Positions 17,035 to 30,569 of a stretch of DNA of 64,000 nt are shown here, piece by piece; the first letter of the stretch is position 1, and each line of letters begins with the position of its first letter. The translations under genes were made by a program, and so were the position numbers. Source of the DNA: Aggregatilineales bacterium (GTDB lineage Bacteria > Chloroflexota > Anaerolineae > Aggregatilineales > Ch27); contig JARKNX010000222.1 in NCBI GenBank assembly GCA_029976025.1, forward strand, positions 62,001 to 126,000, given 5' to 3'. Under the pieces are notes generated by a model. The model saw only the letters and a list, made by a program, of their open reading frames with translations, did not search any database and was not told where the DNA came from.

Positions 17035-19689
17035 TCAGGGACGGGCCGGCAGCCCCGGCAGAATGAGCGGGTAAAGCATGATCGGATGCGGCTGATAAGG
17101 CGGCTGGCGCCACAGGCGGGGATCCAGACTGCGGGCACGATGCAGGCAGCGGTTAGCATCTCTAGAGCGGCCCAGTCGCCACAGGCACAGATGCTTGTTC
17201 CACCAGGCCAGGGCGAAGGTCGCCTCCATATTGAGCGTGCGATCGAACAGCCTGAGGGCCGCCTGATACTGCCCGATTCCCAGCAGCGCCACCGCCTGCA
17301 GGAAGAGATATACAGTGTTATCAGAACCCAGGTTATGCGCCTCTTCCAGCGCCGTGAGGCCGATCCGGTATTGCCTGGTGCGCACCGCCGCTTCAGCGTA
17401 AGCCAGCCAGGCGGCCCCGTCGGACGGCGCCAGCCGCACAACCTCGCCAAAGGCAATCATGGCTTTGGAGAATTCGCCCAGACGATTCAGGGCTTCACCC
17501 AGATCTCGCCAGCCGTGAACCTCATCGCGCAGCTCTTCCAGCCCTTTCCACAGGCAGCGAACAGCCGCGCGCAACTCCTCGAGGCGTAGCAGAAGGCTGC
17601 CCTGGGCGATTGCCTGATGAGCGTCAGGATGAATGGCGCCGCACAGGATCGTCATATCCAGTTCTGGCGTTCTTATTTCCGGCTGCTGATCGGCAGTGTG
17701 CCGCTGCTCCAGCCAGCTTTCATAACAGGACTGCGCCGTCACAAAATCGCGCGCCCGCACCGCCGTTTCGCTGGCCATAACCAGCAGACGTGCCGGCGGC
17801 GAACCGGAATATTGCAGCGCCGATATCATTAAGTGGAGGATTTCCTCCTGCATCCAATCAGTCGGCAGATGCTCCAGCAGGACTTCAGCTTCATCCAGAT
17901 CTCCCAGCGTCAAAGCGCATTCCATCCCCAGCAGCAGCGCTTGCCAGTATTCCGGTGAGCCGGGCTGGATGGCGGCGCAGAGCAACAGCGCGCGCTGGTA
18001 TTGCCCCTGCCGGTGCGCCAGAAGTGCGCGAAGCCACCGCCCTCCTGACGTCAGAACACCCGCCCGATTCTCATAATGAACAATAGCATCAGACGCGATA
18101 TCCAGTCGGCCAAGGCGTATCAGGGCCAGCGCCTCGTGATAATATGACCGTTCGTCCTCGGGATCCAGTTGACGCGCCTTCAGAGCGGCATAATATGCCT
18201 GCTCATACTGGCCCAGCTCGTTGAGGACTTCCGCCCGATAACGCCAGACCTCCTCCAGGAGCGGATCAATCTTCACCGCGCGATCGTAACAGACAGCCGA
18301 TTCCTGATAGCGCCCCAGCTCGAACAGCGTCAGGCCCTTGTTCGTCAGGATGCGGGCGCTCTCTGGCCTGATCGCCAGCGCCCGATCAAAGCTGACCAGC
18401 GCCTCATTATAAAAACCAAGCTCAGCCAGGGTAACGCCGCGATTGGCCCAGGCCGTTTCATGGCCGGGGTCGCTCTTCACCACCTGATTGAAACAGGCCA
18501 GCGCCTGATTGTATTTGCCCAGGTTGAAGAATGCCGCACCCCGCTCATTCAGCTCTGAGATAGTAAGCTGCTCCCGGGAAGGCAGAGGTATCACCTGCCG
18601 GAATTCCTGGTGCAGAATGCGGGTGAGTTCATGGTGCAGCGTGGTGAAACTGGAGAAGCGATCGTCCGGATTTTTTTGCAGGCAGCGCCCGATCAGCGCT
18701 TCCACTGAGGGCGGCACATCAGGCCGCAGGCTGCTGACAGGCGCCGGCGTAGACCTGAAATGGGAATCGCGAATTTCTTCCCGCGTCTTGCCATAGAAAG
18801 GCCGGATGCCTGCCAGCATCTCATACAACATGACGCCAAAGGAATAAATATCCGATCGCACGTCGGCGTTGCCTGCGCTGCGCCACTGCTCCGGGGGCAT
18901 ATACTCTTTTGTGCCGAAGCCGGGGGCGTCCAGCCGGGTCAGTGGCTCAGCGCCGGGCTGATCCGGCTCCAGAGCGGTGAAGCTGCCCAGGCTCCGGCCG
19001 TCCTCCCACAGCTTAACCAGCCCGAAATCCGTCACTTTCGCTGTATTCTCCGTCGTGAGCAGGATGTTATCCGGCTTGAGATCGCGGTGGGCGACCAGCC
19101 CCATGCTGTAGGCGTAGCGCATACCGCGGCAGATCTGAACGGCCAGATGCAGGATATCGGAGACCGACTGTTCAGCGTGATTGAGCATCCCACGCAGGCT
19201 GCCGCCCGACACGTACTCCAGAAAGATATGGGGGCGGTTATCCAGGACCTCAAAGCCGCGCGCCTGCACGATATTGGAGTGCTTTTGCAGGGCCATCCAG
19301 GCTTCCGCTTCGCGCCGGAAACGCGCCCGCAGGCCGGGGTGGAATGCAAACTGCTCGCGGATACCCTTGACTACAAACGGGTCGCCGCTGCGAGTATCGG
19401 TCACCACATACACGACGCCCATCCCGCCCAGGAGCACATTCTCCACTTGAAACTGGCGGAGACCTTCCTGATACGAGACCAGGTCGCCGATTTTCCAGTG
19501 AGTCGGGCTGGCAGAAGTCGGCCGGGGAAGCGGAATGCGCGTGGCGATACTGGAGCGCGTACCGATCAGGTAGCGATGCTCACCGGGGATAACGCCGGTC
19601 GGAATCTGTCGGCTGGCTTCGGTGCTCAAGGCCTTATTTCCGGTGATCTTTCGACAGAGGCATAAGATGCGGGGGAAACCCTGATTCAT
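17035..19689 (-). CDS. Ser/Thr protein kinase with C-terminal TPR repeats
   Basis: 884 residues. A Hanks-type kinase domain covers about residues 66-370: glycine loop LLGGMGVVYV (87-96), VVKGI with Lys108, catalytic HRDLKPDN (201-208), DFG (221-223), GTKEYMPPEQW and DVRSDIYSFGVMLYEMLAG. The rest is a series of TPR units, for example GKYNQALACFNQVVKSDPG and GFYNEALVSFDRALAIRPE. No membrane helix is seen, so it is probably cytosolic and uses the TPR array to dock partners. The first 65 residues have no domain and the true start may be later (a TTG at codon 21). It lies just upstream of the GT-C operon on the same strand and diverges from rpoB; targets unknown. Confidence 0.85.
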   Translation of the reverse strand: MNQGFPRILCLCRKITGNKALSTEASRQIPTGVIPGEHRYLIGTRSSIATRIPLPRPTSASPTHWKIGDLVSYQEGLRQFQVENVLLGGMGVVYVVTDTRSGDPFVVKGIREQFAFHPGLRARFRREAEAWMALQKHSNIVQARGFEVLDNRPHIFLEYVSGGSLRGMLNHAEQSVSDILHLAVQICRGMRYAYSMGLVAHRDLKPDNILLTTENTAKVTDFGLVKLWEDGRSLGSFTALEPDQPGAEPLTRLDAPGFGTKEYMPPEQWRSAGNADVRSDIYSFGVMLYEMLAGIRPFYGKTREEIRDSHFRSTPAPVSSLRPDVPPSVEALIGRCLQKNPDDRFSSFTTLHHELTRILHQEFRQVIPLPSREQLTISELNERGAAFFNLGKYNQALACFNQVVKSDPGHETAWANRGVTLAELGFYNEALVSFDRALAIRPESARILTNKGLTLFELGRYQESAVCYDRAVKIDPLLEEVWRYRAEVLNELGQYEQAYYAALKARQLDPEDERSYYHEALALIRLGRLDIASDAIVHYENRAGVLTSGGRWLRALLAHRQGQYQRALLLCAAIQPGSPEYWQALLLGMECALTLGDLDEAEVLLEHLPTDWMQEEILHLMISALQYSGSPPARLLVMASETAVRARDFVTAQSCYESWLEQRHTADQQPEIRTPELDMTILCGAIHPDAHQAIAQGSLLLRLEELRAAVRCLWKGLEELRDEVHGWRDLGEALNRLGEFSKAMIAFGEVVRLAPSDGAAWLAYAEAAVRTRQYRIGLTALEEAHNLGSDNTVYLFLQAVALLGIGQYQAALRLFDRTLNMEATFALAWWNKHLCLWRLGRSRDANRCLHRARSLDPRLWRQPPYQPHPIMLYPLILPGLPARP

Positions 19690-19729
19690 ACCGGCCTATC
19701 CCGGCGTGATGCCCCCGAACACCTGTCTG

Positions 19730-19759
19730 ATTGTAGGAGCTAACACCGGGATCGGGCAA
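19730..19759 (-). promoter_or_regulatory. promoter of the kinase gene
   Basis: On the minus strand TTGCCC, 18 bases, then TACAAT, giving a leader of about 34 bases. It sits back to back with the rpoB promoter in a 354-base intergenic region. Confidence 0.6.
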
Positions 19760-19881
19760 GTCAGAATCGTAAAAAACTTCTGAAAATGGCGCTGCCCGCC
19801 ACCCCGGCTTCTAACCAGCCGTTCGCACTTCAGACGCCGGATATTCCCGGTCGCTCTGCTATCAAATATGTAAAATAATCC

Positions 19882-19910
19882 TTGACTTTGAGTACGAATC
19901 TCACTAAAAT
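19882..19910 (+). promoter_or_regulatory. promoter of rpoB
   Basis: TTGACT, 17 bases, then TAAAAT. The start point should fall near 19917, leaving a 5' leader of about 125 bases with only short hairpins (for instance CGTG/CACG near 19993). The rest of the 19690-20043 gap holds the divergent kinase promoter and nothing else I recognise; no rplJ/rplL genes precede rpoB. Confidence 0.85.
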
Positions 19911-20043
19911 GATAGATTGCAGATTTTCCACTTTTGCTTGTTTGCCTGCAAGATCGGCAACACACAAACACACCGGCGACACTCCTGCGACCCGTGTTAC
20001 ACGCCGTTCAGGATCAATAAAAGCGGTATACGGAGGTTGGTTC

Positions 20044-23961
<3,918 letters not shown>

Positions 23962-23995
23962 GCTGCCCGCGTATCCGTCTGTTTGAAGCGCTCAG

Positions 23996-24029
23996 AATGC
24001 GCTGGCCAGCACCGGTCAGCGCATTTTTA
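23996..24029 (+). terminator. intrinsic terminator of rpoB
   Basis: AATGCGCTGGCC pairs with GGTCAGCGCATT around the loop AGCACC, followed by TTTAT. It closes rpoB as a single-gene unit. Confidence 0.85.
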
Positions 24030-24062
24030 TCCCTCTCGCCCGGCAACAGGAGGGGTTGAAGC

Positions 24063-24794
24063 ATGTCTGACAGCAATGGGATGGATGGCACACGGATCGT
24101 TGAGATACGCCAGGTCACCAAAACATACGGCCAGGAAGGCCGCCGTATCACCGTGCTGGATGCTGTTGATCTGACTATCAAAGCGGGGGAATTCTTCGTC
24201 CTGCTCGGCAGCAGCGGCAGCGGCAAGAGCACCCTGCTCAACCTGATCAGCGGCATTGATCATCCTGATCAGGGCGCTATCCGGGTCAATGGGGCGGAAA
24301 TCACCGCGCTGGACGAACGAGCGCGCACTCTGTTCCGCCGCGATCATATCGGGATCGTCTTTCAGTTCTTCAACCTGATACCCACGCTGACCGTGCTGGA
24401 AAATGTCACGCTGCCGCACGAGCTACGCGGGCTAAGCCCGAAGGCCAGCAAAGCGCGCGCGCTGACCGTGCTGGATCGCGTGGGCCTGCTCGACCGCGCC
24501 GCCGACTTCCCGGACAGACTCAGCGGGGGGCAGCAGCAGCGGGTGGCCATCGCCCGGGCGCTGGTGCACGAGCCGCTGCTCATTCTGGCCGATGAGCCAA
24601 CGGGCAACCTGGACGCCGATACCGGCCAGAGTGTGCTGGCCCTCCTGCTGGAGATGACGCGCGAGGCCGGCAAAACGCTGGTCATGGCAACTCACGACTC
24701 GGAGATCATGTCGCTGGCCGATCGCACCTGTCGCGTTCACCACGGGCAACTGCATCCTGAGCGGGGGAGAGCGGCAAAAGAGGGACAGCGGTGA
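24063..24794 (+). CDS. ABC transporter ATPase (MacB/LolD type)
   Basis: 243 residues. Walker [10 protein letters not shown] (49-57), Q-loop Gln101 ([13 protein letters not shown]), signature LSGGQQQR (153-160), Walker [10 protein letters not shown] with Glu178, and switch His211 are all present. The [16 protein letters not shown] stretch is typical of the MacB/LolD/FtsE-like group that powers FtsX-type permeases. It pairs with the permease that follows, whose GTG overlaps this stop (GTGA). A strong ribosome site (AGGAGGGG) precedes the ATG. Likely works by mechanotransmission on an envelope substrate rather than classical import. Confidence 0.9.
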   Translation: MSDSNGMDGTRIVEIRQVTKTYGQEGRRITVLDAVDLTIKAGEFFVLLGSSGSGKSTLLNLISGIDHPDQGAIRVNGAEITALDERARTLFRRDHIGIVFQFFNLIPTLTVLENVTLPHELRGLSPKASKARALTVLDRVGLLDRAADFPDRLSGGQQQRVAIARALVHEPLLILADEPTGNLDADTGQSVLALLLEMTREAGKTLVMATHDSEIMSLADRTCRVHHGQLHPERGRAAKEGQR

Positions 24795-27367
24795 TTGCCC
24801 GGCCTGTCCTGATGCTCCGCCTGGCCCGCCGCCATATCAGCCGCCGCCCGCTGCACAGCATCCTGTTTGTCATCGGCGTCGCCATGGGCGTCGCCGTCGG
24901 CGTAGCCATCGACCTGGCTAACAACTCCGCCCGGCAGGCATTCCAGCTCAGCGCGGAGAGCGTCAGCGGTCGGGCCACGCATCAGATCATCGGCGGGCCG
25001 TCAGGGCTGCCGTCAGACCTGTACACGCGGCTGCGCGTAGAGCTTGGCCTGCGAGCCAGCGCCCCTGTAGTCGAGACCTATCTGGCAACCAGCCTGGGAG
25101 GGCAGCCGCTTCACTTGCTGGGGATCGACCCCTTCGCCGAGGCGCCGTTCCGCAGCTACCTCACCACGGCTTCCATAGAGAGCCAGAACCAGACTGGCTT
25201 CGATGCGCTCAACCGCTTCCTGACCATGCCTGGCACAGTCCTGATCAGCCGGACGCTGGCCGATTCGCACGGCCTGAAAGCGGGTGATACCCTGCTGCTG
25301 TATCCGAACGGCCGGGAAACTCCGGTCACTATTGTCGGTCTGCTGTCCACCGAGGATGCGCTGAGCGCCCAGGCCCTGGATACGCTGCTGCTGGCTGATA
25401 TCGCCACCGCCCAGGAAATCCTTCAGAAGCCGGGCAGCCTGACACGCATCGACCTGATCCTGCCGGAAGATGCCGATCTGACGGCGCTGCGCGCTCTGCT
25501 GCCACCCGGCGCAATTCTGACTACGCCCGACGCCGGCAACAATACCCTGAATCAGATGACCGAGGCTTTTGAGCTGAATCTGCGGGCGCTCAGCCTGCTC
25601 GCCCTGGTAGTGGGGGTGTTCCTGATCTACAACACTGTCACTTTCAGCGTGGTCCAACGCCGCCCGGTCATCGGCATTATGCGATCGCTGGGCACGACCG
25701 GCCGCCAGATATTCATCCTGATTCTGAGCGAAGCCTTGCTGCTGGGCTTCATCGGCGCAATTCTCGGGCTGGCCCTGGGCATCATCATGGGCCGGGCCGT
25801 TGTCGGCCTGATCGCGCAGACCATCAGCGACCTGTACTTTTCAGTGACCGTGACCAGAATTGTGGTCCAGCCGGGCACGCTGTTAACCGGTCTGGCTGTT
25901 GGCCTGCTGGCCAGTATCGCCGCGGCGACTATCCCCTCCTGGGATGCCACACGCACTCCACCCGCCGGGGCTATGCGCCGGTCAGACGTTGAACACAGCG
26001 CCCGCCGGATCACCCCTTTGATGACGATTGGCGCTGGCATCCTCACCCTGAGCGGGATTCTCCTGCTGGGCGCGCCGACTCGCAGCATCGAGATGGGATT
26101 CGCGTCTCTTTTTCTGATCGTCATCGGCTGCACGCTGTTGACGCCGCTGGCCCTGATCCTCCTCATGCGCCTGACTGCCCCGGTGGTGGAGCGAATGCTG
26201 GGCGTAGTCGGACGGATCGCCGTTCGCGATATCGTGCGCTCGCTCAGCCGCACAGCTATTGCCGTCGCTGCGCTGACTATCGCCGTCAGCGTCATTGTCG
26301 GCGTTGGTCTAATGATCAGCAGCTTCCGGCTGACAGTGAGCGACTGGCTGGCTAACACGCTCGGCGCCGATATCTACATCTCTCCGCCTTCCGCCGGCGG
26401 CACGCGGGTCATCGCCGATCTGGATCCTGCGCTGATCGGTCGGGTGGAGGCCACAGAAGGGATCGCGGAGGTGACCGCTGTCCGCAACGTGAACGCCACC
26501 GCACCGGAATACCCGGACCTGCCACCGGCCAACATCTCAGCCATCTCCCGTGATATCAGCCCTGAGCGACGCTTTGTCTGGAATCAGGCGCCCGCCAGCG
26601 CCTACTGGGCCGCCATGGAGGCCGGCGGCGTGATTGTCAGCGAGCCGTTCGCCTACCGCCGGGACATCACGCCGGAGCAGGCCGCGATCACCCTGCTCAC
26701 CGACCGGGGGCCGCATACCTTCCCCGTCATCGGCGTGTACTACGATTACACCACTGACCAGGGGACCATCACCATGGCGGACAGCGTCTACCGCTCCTAT
26801 TTCGACGATTCCTCCGTCTCGTCGCTGGGAGCGTTCATCACTCCTGACGCCGACCTGGGCGCCGTCATCGATCGCCTGCGGGAAGATACGCTGGCCGGCC
26901 AGAATCTAATCGTGCGCAGTAACCGCAGCCTCCGGGACGCCGCTATGGAGGTCTTTGAGCGCACCTTCGCCATCACAACCGCTCTGCAAGGGCTGGCAAT
27001 CATTGTGGCCTTCATCGGCATTCTCAGCGCGCTCATGTCCCTCCAGATCGAACATGCCCGCGAGTACGCCGTGCTGCGGGCCGCCGGCATGACTCCGCGC
27101 CAGGTCTGGCTGCTCATCCTCACCCAGACCGGCCTGATGGGCGGGGCGGCTGGCCTGCTGGCGGCCCCGATCGGCCTCATTCTGGCGATCGTCCTGATTC
27201 AAGTCATCAACGTGCGCTCCTTCGGCTGGAGCATGGCCCTCGCCATCGCGCCGGCGGACTTCGCGCAGGCATTTATAGTGGCTGTCCTGGCGGCATTGCT
27301 GGCCGGTCTGTATCCGGCGTGGCAGCTGAGCCGGGCCGTCGTGGCCGACGGCCTGCGAATGGAGTAG
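24791..27367 (+). CDS. FtsX-like ABC permease, duplicated permease domains
   Basis: 858 residues. An N-terminal membrane helix ([19 protein letters not shown]) is followed by a large extracellular domain, three helices around 255-395 ([19 protein letters not shown] and on), two helices near 415-465, a further membrane anchor near 485, a second extracellular domain and a final three-helix FtsX domain ([20 protein letters not shown] onward). This is the ten-helix layout of LolCE/YknZ-like proteins with two FtsX units. Partner of the ATPase gene in front. Substrate unknown; lipoprotein handling, peptide export or an envelope signal are possible. GTG start. Confidence 0.85.
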   Translation: MIARPVLMLRLARRHISRRPLHSILFVIGVAMGVAVGVAIDLANNSARQAFQLSAESVSGRATHQIIGGPSGLPSDLYTRLRVELGLRASAPVVETYLATSLGGQPLHLLGIDPFAEAPFRSYLTTASIESQNQTGFDALNRFLTMPGTVLISRTLADSHGLKAGDTLLLYPNGRETPVTIVGLLSTEDALSAQALDTLLLADIATAQEILQKPGSLTRIDLILPEDADLTALRALLPPGAILTTPDAGNNTLNQMTEAFELNLRALSLLALVVGVFLIYNTVTFSVVQRRPVIGIMRSLGTTGRQIFILILSEALLLGFIGAILGLALGIIMGRAVVGLIAQTISDLYFSVTVTRIVVQPGTLLTGLAVGLLASIAAATIPSWDATRTPPAGAMRRSDVEHSARRITPLMTIGAGILTLSGILLLGAPTRSIEMGFASLFLIVIGCTLLTPLALILLMRLTAPVVERMLGVVGRIAVRDIVRSLSRTAIAVAALTIAVSVIVGVGLMISSFRLTVSDWLANTLGADIYISPPSAGGTRVIADLDPALIGRVEATEGIAEVTAVRNVNATAPEYPDLPPANISAISRDISPERRFVWNQAPASAYWAAMEAGGVIVSEPFAYRRDITPEQAAITLLTDRGPHTFPVIGVYYDYTTDQGTITMADSVYRSYFDDSSVSSLGAFITPDADLGAVIDRLREDTLAGQNLIVRSNRSLRDAAMEVFERTFAITTALQGLAIIVAFIGILSALMSLQIEHAREYAVLRAAGMTPRQVWLLILTQTGLMGGAAGLLAAPIGLILAIVLIQVINVRSFGWSMALAIAPADFAQAFIVAVLAALLAGLYPAWQLSRAVVADGLRME

Positions 27368-27387
27368 CACTCTGCCAGGCTGCCATC

Positions 27388-27416
27388 TTGGCTGGTATAC
27401 ACCGTCAGGTTACAAT
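27388..27416 (+). promoter_or_regulatory. promoter placing transcript start at the ATG
   Basis: TTGGCT, 17 bases, then TACAAT. The last base of the -10 is 7 bases before the ATG at 27424, so the mRNA should begin at or next to the start codon. No Shine-Dalgarno sequence is present, which fits leaderless translation. Confidence 0.6.
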
Positions 27417-27423
27417 CCATCCT

Positions 27424-28278
27424 ATGAATATGCGCTCTCCTGCCCCCATTGCCCTGCTAACCGACTTCGGCACGCAAGATGCCTACGTCGGGATGATGAA
27501 GGGCGTCATTCTGCGGCTGTGTCCGGCCATCCCTCTCATCGATCTGACACACGAGATCGCCGCTCAAAATATCCGACAGGCGGCCTTTGTGCTCTGGACC
27601 GCGTACCGTTATTTCCCGGCCAGGACGACCTTCCTGACTGTCGTTGATCCCGGCGTTGGCTCGGCGCGGCGACCAGTGGCGATCGAATGTGGCGGCTTCA
27701 ACTTCGTTGGCCCGGATAACGGGGTCTTCAGCGAAGTCCTGCTGGAGGCGGAACACTGGCGGGCTGTCGCCATTGACGAATATCTGGCCCTGACGGAAGG
27801 GCTGACCGCGACGTTTCATGGGCGCGATCTGTTCGCGCCGACGGCGGCGCGACTGGCGTGCGGCGCTCCCCTCGATACGCTGGGTGCGGCGACAGATCGT
27901 CTGGTGATCCTGCCGCCTCCTCACCTGCTGATCACCCCTAACAGTATCGAGGGGGAGGTGATCTATATCGATCACTTCGGCAACATTGTCACCAGCATCG
28001 GCCTGTTCAAGTGGGATATGGACGGGCATCTGGTGCTCCAGCCGCGGCTGGAATCGGCGGGCCAGGCACTGCGGTTTGCTCCCGATCGAGTCATCCTCTA
28101 CCTTCGCCACCTGGCGCTTTCCGGCATAGCTCGCACTTACACAGCAGCAGCGCCCGGTGAAGCCATCGCCCTGATCAACAGCGCCGGACAACTGGAGATC
28201 GCCATCAACCAGGGCAGCGCCGGACGCACGCTGGGGCTTCAGACAGGGGAACGCATCGTAATTCGGCTGCTTGAATAG
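27424..28278 (+). CDS. SAM hydroxide adenosyltransferase (DUF62/SAM_adeno_trans)
   Basis: 284 residues. The family signature LLTDFGTQDAYVGMMKG opens the protein, followed by DPGVGSARRPVAIE, FVGPDNGVFSEVL and FHGRDLFAPTAARL, which supply the Asp-Arg-His residues characteristic of these enzymes. They hydrolyse S-adenosylmethionine to adenosine and methionine and are related to the fluorinase; the reason cells do this is not settled. The start at 27424 has no ribosome site and lies 7 bases after a -10 box; 27430 is a second ATG. murA follows after 30 bases, probably in the same transcript. Confidence 0.85.
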   Translation: MNMRSPAPIALLTDFGTQDAYVGMMKGVILRLCPAIPLIDLTHEIAAQNIRQAAFVLWTAYRYFPARTTFLTVVDPGVGSARRPVAIECGGFNFVGPDNGVFSEVLLEAEHWRAVAIDEYLALTEGLTATFHGRDLFAPTAARLACGAPLDTLGAATDRLVILPPPHLLITPNSIEGEVIYIDHFGNIVTSIGLFKWDMDGHLVLQPRLESAGQALRFAPDRVILYLRHLALSGIARTYTAAAPGEAIALINSAGQLEIAINQGSAGRTLGLQTGERIVIRLLE

Positions 28279-28308
28279 GTGATTTCCAGCACATCAGGGA
28301 GCGTCTAC

Positions 28309-29601
28309 ATGGAACAGTTCGTGATTGAAGGCGGCCACCCCCTGCGCGGCAGTATCACCGCCAGCGGCAACAAGAACGCGGCACTTAAGATGCTGCCCGC
28401 CTGTCTGCTGACCAGCGAGCCGGTCATCCTGCACAACGTGCCCGATATTGGCGATGTGCGCACCACAGCGGAGATTCTGGAATTCCTGGGGGCGACAATC
28501 ACCCGGCTGGATGCACATACCTGGCAGGTGCACGCCGCCGACATTCACACGTCACAAATCCCGCCGGAGAAAGCGCGCCTGATCCGCAGCAGCATTGTCC
28601 TGGCCGGCCCGCTGCTGGCCCGCACCGGGCACCTGGAGATGCCGATCCCGGGCGGGGACGTGATCGGTCACCGCCGGCTGGACACCCACGTGCTGGCTCT
28701 GGAGAAGCTGGGCGTATCCGTCCGTGTCGAGCCCGATCGCTTCGTGATGGAGGCCGACACACTGCACGGCGCCAACATCTTGCTGGACGAGGCCAGCGTC
28801 ACGGCCACTGAAAACGCTGTGCTGGCCGCCGTGCTGGCGCGGGGCACAACCGTGATCCGCAACGCCGCCTGCGAGCCGCACGTGCAGAATCTCTGCCATC
28901 TCCTCAACGCCATGGGCGCGCAGATTGAGCATATCGGCTCCAACAGCCTGACCATCCACGGCGTCGAACGCCTGCACGGCTGCGAGCACCGCATCGGCGC
29001 CGACTATCTGGAAGTCGGCAGCTTCATCGGCGCCGCTGTCATGACCGGCGGCGAGATCACCATCCGGGAGGCTGACCCGGAGCATCTGGATTTCATCGCT
29101 ATGGTGTTCCGCAAGCTGGGCGTCGAATGGGAAGTGCGCGGGCAGGACCTGTTCGTGCCGGCAGCGCAGGACCTGACCATCCGCAAGGACCTCGGTAGCC
29201 GCATCCCGGAGATCAAGGCCCAGCCCTGGCCGGCCTTCCCCACTGACCTGATGAGCATCGCCCTCACTGTCGCCACGCAGGCGGCTGGATCGGTGCTGTT
29301 CCACCAGTGGATGTTCGACGGGCGGCTGTACTTCACCGATAAACTGATTAGCATGGGGGCGCGGATTGTCCTCTGCGACCCCCACCGCGCCCTGGTCTAC
29401 GGTCCCACCTGGCTGCACGCCGTCCCCAGCATCTCCAGCCCGGATATCCGCGCCGGGATGGCTATTCTGCTGGCCGCGCTGGCCGCGCCAGGCCGCACCG
29501 TGATCAACAATATCCGCCAGATTGACCGGGGCTATGAGCGTGTCGAGGAGAAGCTAAGCGCGCTGGGGGCGCACATCGAGCGCGTCAGCCGCGAAGTGTA
29601 A
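28309..29601 (+). CDS. murA: UDP-N-acetylglucosamine 1-carboxyvinyltransferase
   Basis: 430 residues, full length for MurA, which adds enolpyruvate from PEP to UDP-GlcNAc in the first committed step of peptidoglycan synthesis. SGNKNAALKMLPA with Lys22, FPTDLMSIAL with the catalytic Asp, PDIRAGMAIL and IDRGYERVEEKLSALGA are kept. The active-site loop reads MPIPGGDVIGHRR: Asp117 stands where E. coli has Cys115, the residue alkylated by fosfomycin. The same Cys-to-Asp change in Mycobacterium and Chlamydia keeps activity and gives intrinsic fosfomycin resistance. Start chosen at 28309, 7 bases after AGGGAG. Cytoplasmic. Confidence 0.93.
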   Translation: MEQFVIEGGHPLRGSITASGNKNAALKMLPACLLTSEPVILHNVPDIGDVRTTAEILEFLGATITRLDAHTWQVHAADIHTSQIPPEKARLIRSSIVLAGPLLARTGHLEMPIPGGDVIGHRRLDTHVLALEKLGVSVRVEPDRFVMEADTLHGANILLDEASVTATENAVLAAVLARGTTVIRNAACEPHVQNLCHLLNAMGAQIEHIGSNSLTIHGVERLHGCEHRIGADYLEVGSFIGAAVMTGGEITIREADPEHLDFIAMVFRKLGVEWEVRGQDLFVPAAQDLTIRKDLGSRIPEIKAQPWPAFPTDLMSIALTVATQAAGSVLFHQWMFDGRLYFTDKLISMGARIVLCDPHRALVYGPTWLHAVPSISSPDIRAGMAILLAALAAPGRTVINNIRQIDRGYERVEEKLSALGAHIERVSREV

Positions 29602-29603
29602 TG

Positions 29604-29636
29604 ACAGGCGGGGGCCTGTACACAGCCCCCGTCTGT
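29604..29636. terminator. hairpin between convergent murA and flavoprotein genes
   Basis: ACAGGCGGGGGC pairs with GCCCCCGTCTGT (one wobble) in a 12-bp stem placed between the two stops. Neither strand has a T-run, so it is a probable but not classical bidirectional terminator. Confidence 0.55.
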
Positions 29637-29652
29637 ATGGCGCGGGAGCGCC

Positions 29653-30555
29653 TCAGCACTGGCCGAGCAGATCGTCGTAGATGGAGAGCGCGGCTTTGGC
29701 CCCCTCTCCCATTGAGATGAGTATCTGATCCGACTTCACCGTCGTCACATCCCCTGCCGCGTAAATGCCGGGGCGGCTGGTGTGATTCATCTCATCGATC
29801 TTGACAAATCCCTCTTCATCCAGCTCAACCAGGGAAGCAATCAGGCCGGAGTTTGGCCGGAGCTGCATTTCGATGAATACGGCTTCCGTATGCAGTTCCG
29901 TCACAACTCCATCCTTGCGCACAATCACCGATCTGACATAGTCATCCCCTTTAATCTCAACCACCTCGTAACGGTCCATGATGGTCACATTGCTCTGGGC
30001 GGCAATGTTATGGCCAAGCGGCGTATCCAGCTCGCCGCGAACAGGGGCGATCAGGGTGACATGGCGGGCGATACGCTGAAGCTCCGCCACTGCTCGCAAA
30101 GCCCGGCAGCCGCACCCGACCACAATCACCGTCCGGTCGATGAAAAGGGGCGCATAAGTGACCGTGCTGTAGCACAGGCCTTTCATCTCCAGCTCACGCT
30201 CACCCGGCACATCGAGCATCTCACCAACCGCCCCGGTGGTCAGCAATACAGTGCGTGTCTCGTAAACCTTGCCATCCTTGAGCCGGACATGGTAGCCACC
30301 ATTGGATGGCTCGATCGCCTCGACGCCGGTACGAACGCGGAAGAAATCCAGATATTCGATCTGGGTACGAAAACGGTTGACCATCTCCTCGCCCACCAGC
30401 ACATCGTAATCTTCCACCCAGGGCAGGAGTAGCCGGCGATTCGTCCGCCCGCCCAGGCCGGGAGAAATCAGCAGGGCATCCATGCGCTTACGGATAGCGT
30501 ACGCCGCAGCAGCCAGACCGGACGGCCCACCGCCGACAATGATCATATCGTACAT
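29653..30555 (-). CDS. thioredoxin-reductase-like flavoprotein lacking the CxxC
   Basis: 300 residues. FAD-binding MIIVGGGPSGLAAAAYA at the start, NAD(P)H-binding VIVVGCGCRALRAVAEL near 145, and the C-terminal FAD motif GIYAAGDVTTVKSDQI place it in the thioredoxin reductase/ferredoxin-NADP reductase-like group. Where thioredoxin reductases carry the redox-active CxxC, this one reads Cys128-Tyr-Ser-Thr131, so it cannot form that disulfide. It is more likely an electron-transfer oxidoreductase for another partner (ferredoxin- or flavin-type). A lone Cys ends the protein (LLGQC). It follows malic enzyme by 14 bases on the same strand. Confidence 0.75.
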   Translation of the reverse strand: MYDMIIVGGGPSGLAAAAYAIRKRMDALLISPGLGGRTNRRLLLPWVEDYDVLVGEEMVNRFRTQIEYLDFFRVRTGVEAIEPSNGGYHVRLKDGKVYETRTVLLTTGAVGEMLDVPGERELEMKGLCYSTVTYAPLFIDRTVIVVGCGCRALRAVAELQRIARHVTLIAPVRGELDTPLGHNIAAQSNVTIMDRYEVVEIKGDDYVRSVIVRKDGVVTELHTEAVFIEMQLRPNSGLIASLVELDEEGFVKIDEMNHTSRPGIYAAGDVTTVKSDQILISMGEGAKAALSIYDDLLGQC

Positions 30556-30569
30556 GGCTTCCTCTCCTC

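Noticed and set aside
15973-17589. 538-codon plus-strand frame across the first GT-C gene and the kinase gene
   Set aside because: Crosses two well-supported genes and their promoter, and its sequence is low-complexity (Gln/Arg/His-rich).
19882-20043. Longer rpoB start at 19882
   Set aside because: The TTG there is the -35 box, and the family N-terminus and GGAGG site are at 20044.
30166-30177. Flavoprotein CYST site considered as a selenocysteine or recoded Cys
   Set aside because: No in-frame UGA; the codons read Cys, Tyr, Ser, Thr.
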